64,000 nucleotides of DNA from Burkholderiaceae bacterium. GTDB taxonomy: Bacteria > Pseudomonadota > Gammaproteobacteria > Burkholderiales > Burkholderiaceae_C. Location: positions 1-64,000 of the forward strand of contig JAIEMS010000006.1 in NCBI GenBank assembly GCA_019751915.1, in the 5' to 3' direction. Numbering within the stretch: the first letter of the stretch is position 1; each line of letters starts with the position of its first letter. The notes beneath the pieces were generated by a model. That model searched no databases. It had not been told where the DNA came from and saw only the letters and a program-made list of their open reading frames with translations. Below are positions 56,182 through 64,000 of this stretch, piece after piece. Position numbers and translations under genes: made by a program.

Positions 56182-56754
56182 TTATTTTTTCACGCGGGCG
56201 CGAATTTCAGGCAAGGCCTTTTGCAGGTAGTAAACCATCGACCACACCGTCAGCACTGCTGCGGCCCAAATCAACCACGTGCCCCAAACGCCGGTGTCGA
56301 TCACCCCGAATAATCGGCCATCGTAAAGCAGGAACGGAATCGCAATCATCTGCACCGTGGTTTTGAGTTTGCCCAAAATATGCACGGCCACGCTGCGCGA
56401 GGCACCAATCTGTGCCATCCATTCACGCAGCGCTGAGATCGCAATTTCACGGCCAATGATGATGAGGGCCACAAAGACATCAGCGCGGTGTAGATGCACC
56501 AGCACCAGCAGCGAAGCGCAGACCAAAAACTTATCGGCCACGGGGTCAAGAAAGGCCCCAAACGAGGAGGTTTGGTTGAGTTTGCGGGCCAAGTAGCCAT
56601 CGAGCCAATCGGTGGCGGCAAAGACAACAAACATCACCGTGGCCAGCAGGTTGCGCATGGCTTCATTGAGCGGGGTGTAGAAAAACACCCCCACGATCAA
56701 AGGTATCGCGACAATGCGCGTCCAAGTCATGATGGTGGGAATGGTCCAAAACAT
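56182..56754 (-). CDS. pgsA: CDP-diacylglycerol--glycerol-3-phosphate 3-phosphatidyltransferase
   Basis: PgsA makes phosphatidylglycerophosphate, the precursor of phosphatidylglycerol and cardiolipin, in the inner membrane. The 190-residue protein starts MFWTIPTIMTWTRIVAIPLIVGVFF and carries the CDP-alcohol phosphotransferase motif DWLDGYLARKLNQTSSFGAFLDPVADK. Several hydrophobic helices follow the motif. It lies downstream of uvrC on the same strand with a 51-nt gap, the common uvrC-pgsA arrangement. Confidence 0.96.
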   Translation of the reverse strand: MFWTIPTIMTWTRIVAIPLIVGVFFYTPLNEAMRNLLATVMFVVFAATDWLDGYLARKLNQTSSFGAFLDPVADKFLVCASLLVLVHLHRADVFVALIIIGREIAISALREWMAQIGASRSVAVHILGKLKTTVQMIAIPFLLYDGRLFGVIDTGVWGTWLIWAAAVLTVWSMVYYLQKALPEIRARVKK

Positions 56755-56805
56755 GGGCGCGATTGTGTCATGACCGCCATTGCCCCCAAAAATGGAGCGT
56801 CACGT

Positions 56806-58743
56806 TTAGCGTAAGGCTTGGTAAATGACCTCGGCCAATGCAGGCGATATGCCATCGACGGTGCGCAGGTCTTGAACGCTGGCCGATGCCACGCCGCGCA
56901 CCCCGCCAAACTGTTGCAACAAGCGGGCCCGTTTTTTTGGGCCAATACCGGGAATATCCTCCAGTTGGCTGGCCCCGACCCGCACTTTGGCCCGCGCAGC
57001 GCGCATACCCGTGATGGCAAAGCGGTGGGCTTCATCGCGAATCTGCGCCACCAGCATCAGTGCAGCCGAGTCTTTGCCCAAAGACACTTTAGCCCGGCCA
57101 TCGGCAAACACCAATTCTTCCAGCCCTACTTTGCGGCCTTCGCCTTTTTCAACCCCGACGATGCGCGAGACATCCAGCCCCAGTGCGGTAAACACTTCGC
57201 GCGCCACCCCGACTTGGCCTTTGCCACCATCGACCAGCACCAAGTCGGGCAGACGGGCTTGGCTGCCGCCGCCAGCCTCGTGCAGCGCCTGAGCCACCTT
57301 GCTGTAACGCCGCTCCAGCACTTGGCGCATGGCGGCGTAGTCGTCGCCGCCCGTAATACCTTCTATTTTGTAGCGGCGGTATTGGCTGGCCTGCATTTTG
57401 TGCTGCTCAAACACCACACACGAGGCTTGCGTCGCTTCGCCCGAGGTGTGCGAGATGTCAAAACATTCAATCCGCAACAGGGCTAAATCTTCTTGGGGCA
57501 CATCCAGCACCTGTGCCAGCGCACGGGTACGCGCCTGCTGTGAGCCTTCTTCGGCCAGCAAACGCGCGAGCTGTAAGTCGGCATTGTGTTGTGCCATGTC
57601 GAGCCACGCGCGGCGCTGTTGGCGCGGTTGGTGAACCGCCACCATGCGTTGGCCGCTTTGTTCTGACAGCACCTGCAACAGGGCTTTGCTGACCGGAGCG
57701 CTGCTGACCAAAATCGGCGGCACCGGGTGCCCGACATAGTGCTGGAGGATAAAAGCGTGCAGCACCCGCGTCTCGATGGAGTCATGTCCCTCTGTGCTTG
57801 GAGCGTCTTCATCGGGCTGAAACATGGCCGCAGCTTCTTGTACCTGCACCGGAAAATAGGCCCGGTCGCCCAAATGCCGGCCACCGCGCACCATGGCCAG
57901 ATTGACGCAGGCCCGCCCGCCTTGCACCCGTGCCGCCAAAATGTCCACATCTTTATCGGACACGGTTTCGATGGCCTGTTGGTGCAAAACCCGCGATAGC
58001 GCTGTGATTTGGTCGCGCAGTTGGGCCGCTTGCTCAAACTCCAGCCGTTCGGAGTGGGCCGCCATGCTCGCCTGTAGCTGCCCGAGCACGTCGTGGGTTT
58101 CGCCGCGCAGCAGGGCCTCGGCATGGGCCACATCGTGCGCGTAGGTCTGGGGGTCGATCAGGCCGATGCACGGGGCGGTGCAGCGCTTGATTTGGTAGAG
58201 CAGACAGGGCCGGGTGCGGTTGGCAAACACGCTGTCCTCGCAGGTGCGCAGGCGAAAGACTTTTTGCAGCAGTTCGATGGTCTCTTTGACGGCCCAGCCG
58301 CTGGGGTAGGGGCCAAAATAGCGGTGTTTGGCATCGACAGCGCCTCGGTAGTAGCCTAGGCGGGCAAAGCGCTGTCCCGGTGTGTGGCCTGTGCCGTCTT
58401 GGGCCGCGAGGCCGGTGATCTTCAGGTAGGGGTAGCTTTTATCGTCGCGAAACAAAATGTTGTAGCGCGGTTGCAACGACTTGATGAGGTTGTTTTCTAG
58501 CAGCAGCGCTTCAGCCTCGGAGCGCACCACCGTGGTTTCGAGCCGGGCAATTTTGCCCACCATGTGGCCGATACGGGTCTCGCCGTGGTTTTTTTGAAAA
58601 TAACTGGCAACACGCCGCTTCAGGTGCAGCGCTTTGCCCACGTACAGCAGCGCGCCTTGGGCATCAAAGTAGCGATAGACTCCCGGCAGCGCGGGCAACG
58701 CAGCCACCTGCGCGAGGAGTTCTTCAGAATAGGCATCAGACAT
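56806..58743 (-). CDS. uvrC: excinuclease ABC subunit C
   Basis: UvrC makes both incisions in nucleotide excision repair. The 645-residue protein from the ATG at 58743 starts [49 protein letters not shown], the GIY-YIG domain. A UVR domain ([22 protein letters not shown]), the RNase H-like second nuclease domain ([20 protein letters not shown]) and C-terminal helix-hairpin-helix repeats ([30 protein letters not shown]) follow. The ORF track extends 112 residues too far upstream, into earP. Its start lies 9 bp from the divergent earP start. Confidence 0.96.
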   Translation of the reverse strand: MSDAYSEELLAQVAALPALPGVYRYFDAQGALLYVGKALHLKRRVASYFQKNHGETRIGHMVGKIARLETTVVRSEAEALLLENNLIKSLQPRYNILFRDDKSYPYLKITGLAAQDGTGHTPGQRFARLGYYRGAVDAKHRYFGPYPSGWAVKETIELLQKVFRLRTCEDSVFANRTRPCLLYQIKRCTAPCIGLIDPQTYAHDVAHAEALLRGETHDVLGQLQASMAAHSERLEFEQAAQLRDQITALSRVLHQQAIETVSDKDVDILAARVQGGRACVNLAMVRGGRHLGDRAYFPVQVQEAAAMFQPDEDAPSTEGHDSIETRVLHAFILQHYVGHPVPPILVSSAPVSKALLQVLSEQSGQRMVAVHQPRQQRRAWLDMAQHNADLQLARLLAEEGSQQARTRALAQVLDVPQEDLALLRIECFDISHTSGEATQASCVVFEQHKMQASQYRRYKIEGITGGDDYAAMRQVLERRYSKVAQALHEAGGGSQARLPDLVLVDGGKGQVGVAREVFTALGLDVSRIVGVEKGEGRKVGLEELVFADGRAKVSLGKDSAALMLVAQIRDEAHRFAITGMRAARAKVRVGASQLEDIPGIGPKKRARLLQQFGGVRGVASASVQDLRTVDGISPALAEVIYQALR

Positions 58744-58752
58744 AGCGCTATT

Positions 58753-59904
58753 GTGCAAAATCACCACGCCCCATTTTTTCCGGCCCAACAATGGGATATT
58801 TTTTGCCGCGTCATCGATAACTTTGGCGATATGGGCGTGTGCTGGCGTTTGGCTTGCGCTTTGGCCGCCCGAGGCCAGCAGGTGCGCTTGTGGACAGACG
58901 ATGCTTCGGCGCTGGCGTGGATGGCACCGCAGGGCTGCACAGGGGTGCAGGTGCGCGCTTGGGGCAGTGCGTTTTTGCCCGACGAACGCCCCAGCGATGT
59001 ATGGGTCGAGGCCTTTGGTTGCGAGATTGCTCCTGATTTCATAGCTACTAGCGTAAGCCAATCGAGCGCTAGAGGCCAAAAACCTTCATGGATCAACCTC
59101 GAATACCTTTCCGCCGAGCGCTACGTTGAGCGCTGCCACGCTCTGCCCTCGCCGGTGCAACAAGGCCCGGCGGCAGGCTGGACAAAATGGTTTTTCTACC
59201 CCGGCTTCACCCCGGCCACGGGCGGGTTGCTGCGCGAGTCTGATTTACTCCAGCGTCAAGCCGATTTTGATGTAGCCGCTTGGCGCAGCGCCCAGCCCAG
59301 AGCCGCCGATGCCACCAGCACCACGCCACCGAATGCCCGTTGGGTGTCCTTGTTTTGCTACGAGCCTGTGGCATTGCCCGCTTTACTGGCACAGTGCGCG
59401 CAGGCCACCACCGCCACGCGGCTGCTGGTCACGCCGGGCCGGGCTACAGCGGCCACACAGGCCATTGGGCATGAAAAAAGCAATCAAATAGCCAACCAGC
59501 CCTTGTCTGGCAACACTAATCTGCTATCAATTTCATACTTGCCAGCGGTGACGCAAGCGGAGTTTGACGAGATGCTCTGGGCCTGCGATGTAAATTTCGT
59601 CCGGGGCGAAGACTCGCTGGTGCGCGCACTGTGGGCGGGCAAACCGCTGGTGTGGCAAATTTACCCCCAAACCGACAACGCCCACCACGCCAAGCTGCAA
59701 GCCTTCCTTGATTGGTTGCAAGCGCCGGTCTCACTGCGCCAATTTCATGCAGTTTGGAATGGGCTGATCGATGCACCGCTGCCTGAATTGAGCGCCGCTA
59801 CGTTGCAAGAATGGAGCGATTGCATCGGTGCAGCCCGTGCCCGATTGCTGACGCAAAGTGATTTGTTGAGCCAACTAATGGGTTTTTGCAGCCGAGAACG
59901 CTAA
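58753..59904 (+). CDS. earP: EF-P arginine rhamnosyltransferase EarP
   Basis: EarP adds rhamnose from dTDP-L-rhamnose to an arginine of elongation factor P, encoded just downstream. The 383-residue protein from the GTG at 58753 has [44 protein letters not shown] and the C-terminal nucleotide-sugar site [43 protein letters not shown], both diagnostic. Two repeat-derived stretches interrupt it: [16 protein letters not shown] and [19 protein letters not shown]. The GTG lies 9 bp from the uvrC start on the other strand. Confidence 0.93.
   Translation: MQNHHAPFFPAQQWDIFCRVIDNFGDMGVCWRLACALAARGQQVRLWTDDASALAWMAPQGCTGVQVRAWGSAFLPDERPSDVWVEAFGCEIAPDFIATSVSQSSARGQKPSWINLEYLSAERYVERCHALPSPVQQGPAAGWTKWFFYPGFTPATGGLLRESDLLQRQADFDVAAWRSAQPRAADATSTTPPNARWVSLFCYEPVALPALLAQCAQATTATRLLVTPGRATAATQAIGHEKSNQIANQPLSGNTNLLSISYLPAVTQAEFDEMLWACDVNFVRGEDSLVRALWAGKPLVWQIYPQTDNAHHAKLQAFLDWLQAPVSLRQFHAVWNGLIDAPLPELSAATLQEWSDCIGAARARLLTQSDLLSQLMGFCSRER
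59036..59090 (+). repeat. dispersed palindromic element, copy 11, inside earP
   Basis: TTTCATAGCTACTAGCGTAAGC and GAGCGCTAGAGGCCAAAAA. It is translated in frame, between conserved EarP segments (IAPDF... and [14 protein letters not shown]). Confidence 0.85.
59474..59540 (-). repeat. dispersed palindromic element, copy 12, inside earP
   Basis: AAAAAAGCAATCAAATAGCC and CTGCTATCAATTTCATACTTG. The end module is degenerate. It is translated in frame within EarP. Confidence 0.6.
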
Positions 59905-60005
59905 AATCCACGGTTTTGCGCGAATCCGCCGGGCACGCTGTTGTGCTGGCCTCGCGCGTCTCCCGCCGCCCACGCATTGAGCGGCCCCAACCCAAGCAAC
60001 CTGCT

Positions 60006-60560
60006 ATGAAAATCGCTCAAGAAATCCGCGCCGGCAACGTCATCATGCACGGCAAGGATCCGATGGTCGTCCTCAAGACCGAATACGCCCGTGGCGGCCG
60101 CGGTGCAGCCACCGTCCGGATGAAGCTCAAGAGCCTGATCGGTAACTTTGGCACCGAAGTCGTCTTCAAGGCCGACGACAAAATCGACAACGTGATTCTG
60201 GACAAGAAAGAGTGCACCTACTCCTACTTTGCCGATCCGATGTACGTTTGCATGGACACCGAGTTCAACCAATACGAAGTCGAAGCCGAAAACATGGGCG
60301 ACTCGCTGAACTACCTCGAAGACGGCATGACCGTCGAAGTGGTGTTCTACGACGGCAAGGCCATCTCGGTCGAGCTGCCTACCAGCGTCGAGCGCGAAAT
60401 CACTTGGACAGAACCCGCCGTCAAGGGCGACACCTCTGGCAAAGTGCTCAAGCCCGCCAAGATCGCTACCGGCTTTGAAGTGCCCGTGCCATTGTTTGTC
60501 AGCCAAGGCGACAAGATCGAAATCGACACCCGTACCGGCGAATACCGCAAGCGCGTGTAA
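60006..60560 (+). CDS. efp: elongation factor P
   Basis: EF-P relieves ribosome stalling at polyproline. The 184-residue protein starts [60 protein letters not shown]. The loop GGRGAA presents an arginine, not lysine, as expected for the EarP-modified class, and earP is directly upstream. The rest matches the family ([57 protein letters not shown]). The ATG at 60006 is preferred over the ORF-track start at 59886 in the leader. Confidence 0.97.
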   Translation: MKIAQEIRAGNVIMHGKDPMVVLKTEYARGGRGAATVRMKLKSLIGNFGTEVVFKADDKIDNVILDKKECTYSYFADPMYVCMDTEFNQYEVEAENMGDSLNYLEDGMTVEVVFYDGKAISVELPTSVEREITWTEPAVKGDTSGKVLKPAKIATGFEVPVPLFVSQGDKIEIDTRTGEYRKRV

Positions 60561-60575
60561 TGGCCCTGCGGCAAC

Positions 60576-60605
60576 AAAAAGGCTTCCCTTGGGAAGCCTT
60601 TTTTT
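60576..60605. terminator. bidirectional terminator between efp and rimO
   Basis: AAAAAGGCTTCCCTTGGGAAGCCTTTTTTT is a near-perfect stem with A and T runs on both sides. It can serve the convergent efp and rimO genes. Confidence 0.92.
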
Positions 60606-60623
60606 ATGGGCCAGTGTGGTTTT

Positions 60624-62015
60624 TTACACTGGCAATGCCACCAAGTCGTGACCGCGCACGCCCACAATACGTGCCTTGGTAAATTCGCCCACCTTCATCG
60701 TCTTGCTGAGTTTTTCTGGTGGCAGCAACTGCACCGTGCCATCAATCTCTGGCGCATCGGCGTAGGTGCGGCCCACGCCGCCCTTGCGACCCAAGCCGGG
60801 GGCCGAATCGACCAGCACCTGCATGGTGGCTCCCACGCGGCGCTGGAGCTTGGCAATCGACACCTCTTCCGCCACGGCCATGAAGCGCGAGCGGCGCTCC
60901 TCGCGCAGCTCTAGGGGCAGCATGCCGGGCAAGGCATTGGCAGCGGCACCGCTGACATCGCTGTAGGCAAAGCAGCCAGCGCGGTCAATTTGTGCTTCGC
61001 GCAAAAAGTCCAGCAGGTGCTGGAATTCTTCTTCGGTCTCGCCCGGGAAACCGGCAATAAAAGTGCTGCGAATCACGATATCGGGGCAAGCCTCACGCCA
61101 GCGCTGAATGCGTTCGAGATTTTTCTCGCCGCTGGCCGGGCGCTTCATGCGCTTGAGCACATCGGGGTGGCTGTGCTGAAACGGCACATCCAAATAGGGC
61201 AGTACCAAGCCCGAAGCCATCAGCGGGATGACTTCATCGACGCTGGGGTACGGATAAACATAGTGCAAACGCACCCAAGCACCGTAGGGGGCGGCAATTT
61301 CGCCCAAGGTTTGCACCAATTCAAGCATCCGCGTCTTGACCGGCTTGCCGTCCCAGAAGCCGGTGCGGTATTTGACATCCACGCCATAAGCCGAGGTATC
61401 TTGGCTGATGACCAGCAGCTCTTTAACCCCCCCTTCAAACAAGGCCTTGGCTTCGGACAGCACATCGCCCACTGGCCGCGAGACCAAATCGCCGCGCATC
61501 GATGGAATGATGCAAAAAGTGCAGCGGTGGTTGCAGCCTTCACTGATTTTCAGGTAAGCGTAGTGCCGGGGTGTGAGTTTGATGCCGGCCACGCCAAAGC
61601 TGCCGGGCACCAAGTCGATGAAGGGGTCGTGGGGCTTGGGTAAGTTGTGGTGGACAGCATCCATGACCTCTTGGGTGGCATGGGGGCCGGTGACGGCCAG
61701 CACACTGGGGTGCATCTCGCGCACCAAGTTGCCACCGCTTTGGCCGGCGCGTGCGCCCAAGCAGCCGGTCACGATGACCTTGCCGTTTTCGGCCAGCGCT
61801 TCGCCGATGGTGTCGAGGCTTTCGCGCACGGCATCGTCAATAAAACCGCAGGTGTTGACGATGACCAAATCGGCACCGTCGAAGGTTTTGGAGGTTTGGT
61901 AACCCTCAGCGCTCAGTTGCGTGAGGATCAACTCAGAGTCCGTCAATGCCTTAGGGCAACCAAGGCTGACGAATCCGATTTTGGGTATTTTGGCGGGGGA
62001 TGGAGCTTCAATCAT
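60624..62015 (-). CDS. rimO: ribosomal protein uS12 methylthiotransferase
   Basis: RimO is a radical-SAM enzyme that methylthiolates an aspartate of ribosomal protein S12. The 463-residue protein starts [40 protein letters not shown] and has the UPF0004 iron-sulfur domain ([20 protein letters not shown]), the radical-SAM CxxxCxxC in [19 protein letters not shown] and a C-terminal TRAM domain ([39 protein letters not shown]). It is complete and convergent with efp. Confidence 0.97.
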   Translation of the reverse strand: MIEAPSPAKIPKIGFVSLGCPKALTDSELILTQLSAEGYQTSKTFDGADLVIVNTCGFIDDAVRESLDTIGEALAENGKVIVTGCLGARAGQSGGNLVREMHPSVLAVTGPHATQEVMDAVHHNLPKPHDPFIDLVPGSFGVAGIKLTPRHYAYLKISEGCNHRCTFCIIPSMRGDLVSRPVGDVLSEAKALFEGGVKELLVISQDTSAYGVDVKYRTGFWDGKPVKTRMLELVQTLGEIAAPYGAWVRLHYVYPYPSVDEVIPLMASGLVLPYLDVPFQHSHPDVLKRMKRPASGEKNLERIQRWREACPDIVIRSTFIAGFPGETEEEFQHLLDFLREAQIDRAGCFAYSDVSGAAANALPGMLPLELREERRSRFMAVAEEVSIAKLQRRVGATMQVLVDSAPGLGRKGGVGRTYADAPEIDGTVQLLPPEKLSKTMKVGEFTKARIVGVRGHDLVALPV

Positions 62016-62058
62016 GCCCCTATTGTCCCCGCATTGGGCTGTTCAGGTGCTGGCAGGG

Positions 62059-62637
62059 TTAGCGTTTGAGGCCCAGCACCCCGAGCATTTGCTCGGTTTG
62101 TTGTTGCATTTTTTCTTGCATTTGCGTCACCATCGTGCGCGACTGCTCGGCGTAATTTCCCATCAGACCCTGCAACATGGGCGATTGGGTGCTCATAAAT
62201 TGGGCCCAAATCTCGGGTGTCACACTGGGCGACTGCTCGGCCATTTTGGTTTGCATATCGGTAAAGAGCTGAACATTCTTTTCGAGGTAGCTGCCCATAA
62301 ACCCCTGCATGGCATGGCCATAGACCCGAATGATGTTGGACAAAACGGCCTCTGTGAACAGCGGGGCACCGCCAGCTTCTTCTTCCAAAATGATTTGCAG
62401 CAAAATGCTGCGCGTAATGTCTTCTCCGGTTTTGGCATCGCGCACCACCAAGTTTTTGTGGGCCATTACCAACTGCTTGACTTCTACCAGCGTGATGTAG
62501 CTGGAGGTATCGGTGTCATAGAGGCGTCGGTTGGGGTATTTTTTAATGACGCGCTGCGCTGCCTTAGCGGCAGGCACAGGTTCTTTTTCTTGCACTGGCG
62601 ACTCCTCGGGCGATGATGCCCATTGTTTAGATTGCAT
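62059..62637 (-). CDS. phaR: polyhydroxyalkanoate synthesis repressor PhaR
   Basis: PhaR represses phasin and PHA genes and binds nascent PHA granules. The N-terminal DNA-binding domain is QRVIKKYPNRRLYDTDTSSYITLVEVKQLVMAHKNLVVRDAKTGEDITRSILLQIILEEE, typical of the PHB_acc_N family. The rest forms a helical region (MQEKMQQQTEQMLGVLGLKR). The ATG at 62637 is more likely than the ORF-track start at 62661. No PHA synthase genes lie in the window. The gene is divergent from aat. Confidence 0.93.
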   Translation of the reverse strand: MQSKQWASSPEESPVQEKEPVPAAKAAQRVIKKYPNRRLYDTDTSSYITLVEVKQLVMAHKNLVVRDAKTGEDITRSILLQIILEEEAGGAPLFTEAVLSNIIRVYGHAMQGFMGSYLEKNVQLFTDMQTKMAEQSPSVTPEIWAQFMSTQSPMLQGLMGNYAEQSRTMVTQMQEKMQQQTEQMLGVLGLKR

Positions 62638-62738
62638 TGCGGCTGATTTTAGGATGCCCACATGAAGATTTACTGATACCAGCAGTGCCCTGCATGGTTC
62701 ACAATGGTGTCGCTTCCATCAACCATTCCACCGGATTA

Positions 62739-63494
62739 ATGCACCCCCCTTTGCCTTGGTTAGAACCCAACGCCCCTTTCCCCGCTCCCAGCAGCGCTTG
62801 GGCAGCGGGCGACCCTGCCCCCGGATTGCTGGCCGCCGGTGCTGCACTGGACGTAGCCCACCTGCGCCGGGCCTACAGCGAAGGCATTTTTCCGTGGTTT
62901 AGCGCAGGCCAGCCGATTTTGTGGTGGGCACCCGACCCGCGCATGGTGTTGCCGGTGGCGCAATTTCGGCTACACCGTTCGTTGCGGCGGGCGCTGCTGA
63001 AATTTCGGGCCGATCCCAGCTGTGAGATTCGCATTGACCACGCTTTTAGCCAAGTGGTGAGCGCGTGTGCCAACGCACCGCGCCAAGGGCAGCAGGGCAC
63101 TTGGATCGTGGCCGAGATGCAGGCCGCTTACGCCGATTTTCATGCCGCAGGCTACGCCCACAGCATCGAAACCTGGATCAATGGAGCCTTGGTCGGAGGC
63201 CTTTATTGCATTGGCATGGGCCGGGCCGTATTTGGCGAATCTATGTTTGCCCACCAAACCGATGCCTCCAAAATCGCTTTGGCCGCGCTGGTCTGTCTGT
63301 GTCGCCACCACCAAGTAGCGCTGATTGATTGCCAGCAAAACACCCGGCATTTGGCTTCGCTGGGGGCGCATGAAATAACCCGCTCCGATTTTCTGGCACA
63401 TATCCACCAAGCACGTACCCAGCCAGACCTCGACTGGCAATTTGACCCCCTATACTGGAACACGCTTTTGCCCCCTACAGCCATTGCGGAATGA
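62739..63494 (+). CDS. aat: leucyl/phenylalanyl-tRNA--protein transferase
   Basis: Aat adds leucine or phenylalanine to N-terminal Arg or Lys, marking proteins for ClpAP by the N-end rule. The protein has [61 protein letters not shown] and [29 protein letters not shown], all standard. The ATG at 62739 ([10 protein letters not shown]) fits the family; an ATG at 62694 would add 15 residues. The stop overlaps the next start by 4 nt, coupling aat and bpt. Confidence 0.96.
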   Translation: MHPPLPWLEPNAPFPAPSSAWAAGDPAPGLLAAGAALDVAHLRRAYSEGIFPWFSAGQPILWWAPDPRMVLPVAQFRLHRSLRRALLKFRADPSCEIRIDHAFSQVVSACANAPRQGQQGTWIVAEMQAAYADFHAAGYAHSIETWINGALVGGLYCIGMGRAVFGESMFAHQTDASKIALAALVCLCRHHQVALIDCQQNTRHLASLGAHEITRSDFLAHIHQARTQPDLDWQFDPLYWNTLLPPTAIAE

Positions 63495-64000
63495 CGCAAC
63501 TCAACGACCTCCCGCTTCCAACGCTACAGTTTTATGCCACGGCCCCCTACCCGTGCAGCTACCTGGCCGACCGGCAGGCACGCTCACAGGTGGCAACGCC
63601 GGGGCATTTGGTGCGCAGTGACAATTTTTCTGATTTGGTAGCCCAAGGTTTTCGGCGCAGTGGCATGTTTACCTACCGACCTTACTGCGATGGTTGCCGG
63701 GCCTGCACCCCCTTGCGCGTGTTGGCGCAGGCTTTCAAGCCAGACCGCAGCCAGCGCCGCGCACAAAAACGCCACGGCCAGCTTCAAACCCGCATACTGC
63801 GCCCCAGCTTTGTGCCCGAGCATTACCAGTTGTACCTGCGTTACCAAAATGGCCGCCATGCCGGGGGCGGTATGGACCACGACAGCATTGACCAGTACAC
63901 CCAGTTTTTGCTGCAAAGCCGCGTCGATACCCGGCTGGTGGAGTTTCGCCAGCCCAGCCCGAACCACCCAGACGGCATTCTCAAGATGGTGTCGATTTTG
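63491..64000 (+). CDS. bpt: aspartate/glutamate leucyltransferase, partial (runs off the window)
   Basis: Bpt attaches leucine to N-terminal Asp or Glu for N-end-rule degradation, complementing Aat. The frame from the ATG at 63491 stays open to the window end, 170 codons. It starts [37 protein letters not shown] and has the family signature [26 protein letters not shown]. The three Cys cluster and following basic helix ([17 protein letters not shown]) are typical. It overlaps aat by 4 nt. The ORF track omits it because it lacks a stop here. Confidence 0.96.
   Translation, partial: MTQLNDLPLPTLQFYATAPYPCSYLADRQARSQVATPGHLVRSDNFSDLVAQGFRRSGMFTYRPYCDGCRACTPLRVLAQAFKPDRSQRRAQKRHGQLQTRILRPSFVPEHYQLYLRYQNGRHAGGGMDHDSIDQYTQFLLQSRVDTRLVEFRQPSPNHPDGILKMVSIL

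Overview
The window is a stretch of chromosome from a betaproteobacterium of the order Burkholderiales, most likely family Comamonadaceae (Acidovorax, Rhodoferax, Limnohabitans, Polaromonas type). The evidence is the gene content and order: surE-pcm-nlpD-rluD, glnA-ntrB-ntrC, yebC-purD-hemF-rsfS-rlmH, rimP-nusA-infB-rbfA-truB-typA, smpB/ratA-rnfH, guaB-guaA, uvrC-pgsA, earP-efp and aat-bpt. The family assignment is inference from synteny and protein style; no database search was run. Almost all of the window is core, tightly packed housekeeping DNA.

Layout. 1-1323: a small, more AT-rich island of toxin-antitoxin genes and debris (frameshifted DUF4160 gene plus DUF2442, an intact YefM/YoeB pair, and a 24-codon stub of hicB) lying directly in front of an aminotransferase gene. 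1391-13362: aminotransferase, CoA-transferase-like protein, DUF1294, scpB, rluD, nlpD, pcm, surE, a diguanylate cyclase, metY and rlhA. 13456-16091: a small ORF overlapping psd, infA, tRNA-Pro(UGG), and a decayed tyrosine recombinase that the ORF track does not show. 16092-20444: FAD dehydrogenase, thyA-DUF4337-folA and xth. 20441-26189: nitrogen regulation (ntrC, ntrB, a secreted protein, glnA) with a sigma-54 promoter and two NtrC sites. 26197-38084: envelope-related genes, rlmH-rsfS-hemF-purD-yebC, a HerA-like ATPase, a glycine-rich protein and a PLP ammonia-lyase. 38307-46570: the rimP-nusA-infB-rbfA-truB translation/transcription operon followed by typA. 46657-64000: acyl-CoA hydratase/hydrolase, smpB, ratA-rnfH, guaB, guaA, icd, pgsA, uvrC, earP-efp, rimO, phaR and the two N-end-rule transferases aat and bpt (bpt runs off the window).

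The most unusual layer is repeats. A dispersed element of about 55-60 nt, with a GCTATnnAATTnATAGC-type inner palindrome and a CGCTAGAGGCCAAA-type end, occurs about twelve times. Seven copies lie between genes. Five appear to lie inside coding sequences: the polysaccharide deacetylase, truB (weak), the acyl-CoA hydrolase and twice in earP. In three of these proteins the element is read in the same frame (LIA[TS]...[SG]AR[GA]). In the deacetylase it supplies the hydrophobic core and the lipobox-like Cys of the export signal. A second, composite element with two covarying hairpins sits upstream of scpB and rimP, with an internally reduced copy upstream of the secreted-protein gene next to glnA. 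One of its halves looks like a single CRISPR repeat unit, but no array exists.

How the genes work together. glnA transcription is predicted to depend on sigma-54 and NtrC, whose genes lie just downstream. The NtrC binding sites are embedded in the last codons of the neighbouring molybdopterin-binding-domain gene. The rimP operon is preceded by a strong intrinsic terminator, suggesting attenuation. earP next to efp indicates arginine-rhamnosylation of EF-P. thyA and folA are linked by folate chemistry. rsfS carries a long histone-H1-like tail, and nadD, normally beside it, is absent from the window.
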